Assembly (NCBI RefSeq): GCF_905171765.1
Contig: NC_053392.1
Span: 31,736,192 to 31,800,191 of the forward strand
Reading direction: 5' to 3'
Origin: Bufo bufo
Lineage: Eukaryota > Chordata > Amphibia > Anura > Bufonidae
DNA length: 64,000 bases
A program made the position numbers and the translations under genes. The notes under the pieces were generated by a model, which searched no databases, was not told the origin of the DNA, and was given only the letters and a program-made list of their open reading frames with translations. Shown here one piece after another: positions 63,690 to 64,000 of this stretch (the stretch's first letter is position 1; every line of letters starts with the position of its first letter).

Positions 63690-64000
63690 AAATAAAAAAC
63701 CAAAAACCAGTGTTGGCTACTCCTCCTCCGCCGCCGCTTCCACCTACACCGCCACATTCACTGCCTCCTCAACCTCCTACTCCATATGGACCTTGTCCTC
63801 CTAGATCAAGATTATTATTTTTTTTATTTGTATGTATTTTATTTTAAGTCATTTCCCTATCCACATTTGTTTGCAGGGCACTTGCCATGCTTTTAACCAC
63901 ATTTTGCTGCCATTTAAAGCCCTCTAGCCCTTTCCATGACTTTTTTAGAGCCATTTTAGTGCTCAAAAGTTCGGGTCCCCATTGACTTAAATAGAGTTCG
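63690..64000 (+). other. hAT-C 3' region
   Basis: An A-rich stretch and a (cct)n-like proline-codon repeat precede non-coding sequence toward the missing right terminus. Confidence 0.4.

Larger units (their letters stand above)
60016..64000 (+). mobile_element. hAT-C element, defective, runs off the window
   Basis: The left end TAGGGTTGAGCAAACCCGAA is a hAT terminus. It contains a 100-bp tandem array, remnants of the transposase N-terminus, a second tandem array, a repeated GC-rich block and the transposase C-terminus. The right terminus lies beyond 64000. Confidence 0.7.

Overview
The window reads as intergenic DNA of a large vertebrate genome, most likely an amphibian (frog or toad). Evidence: several Tc1/mariner families, hAT elements with GTTCGCGAAC-rich ends, TTAA-type DNA transposons, Penelope-like retroelements (PLEs) with GIY-YIG endonuclease, a CR1/L2-type LINE end and one spliced-looking exon of a secreted-deaminase-like gene. 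The organism call rests on remembered repeat families and is an inference. No bacterial or phage feature was seen.

Layout. 1-2.57 kb: an inverted pair of LTR-like sequences, a possible retrocopy and a hAT end. 2.57-6.65 kb: a head-to-head pair of PLE fragments, hit by an intact DD37E Tc1/mariner (transposase 4390-5394), with a degenerate hammerhead-like motif. 6.64-7.17 kb: minisatellite. 7307-7868: the only probable host exon, a zinc-dependent deaminase (HAE...PCxxC), with a 316-bp hAT MITE inserted at its stop codon. 8.5-13.2 kb: TTAA elements holding nested insertions, including a decayed Tc1. 13.2-17.5 kb: a Tc1 fragment and the 5' part of a hAT (family A) whose 38-bp minisatellite leader is broken up by a solo LTR and a GC-rich element carrying a 5S-rRNA-like sequence. 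17.5-24.2 kb: nested hAT pieces, a LINE end, two inverted tRNA-like pairs, a full Tc1 and an inverted piece of hAT-A. 24.18-26.28 and 26.335-34.0 kb: two more head-to-head PLE dimers, each flanked by a 14-bp target duplication; the second is a 7.6-kb near-perfect palindrome with one open 787-codon RT/GIY-YIG frame. 34.9-59.8 kb: a second hAT-A copy on the minus strand whose 38-bp leader array is split by a TTAA element (itself split by a 12.7-kb hAT), an internally deleted Tc1 and a 2.2-kb GC-rich palindrome. 59.8-64.0 kb: an LTR start and a third hAT family running off the window.

How it fits together: almost everything is mobile DNA, and many insertion boundaries can be fixed to the base by target-site duplications (TA, TTAA, 5-bp, 8-bp, 14-bp). 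Two themes stand out. PLEs here repeatedly occur as inverted, 5'-to-5' dimers with outward 3' ends, and two of the three have hammerhead ribozyme folds that look sound. Three separate hAT families each carry their own tandem array directly upstream of a transposase that begins with an Arg/Gly-rich tail. The best candidates for still-competent genes are the 1082-aa hAT transposase (47157-50405), the 334-aa DD37E transposase and the minus-strand PLE frame.
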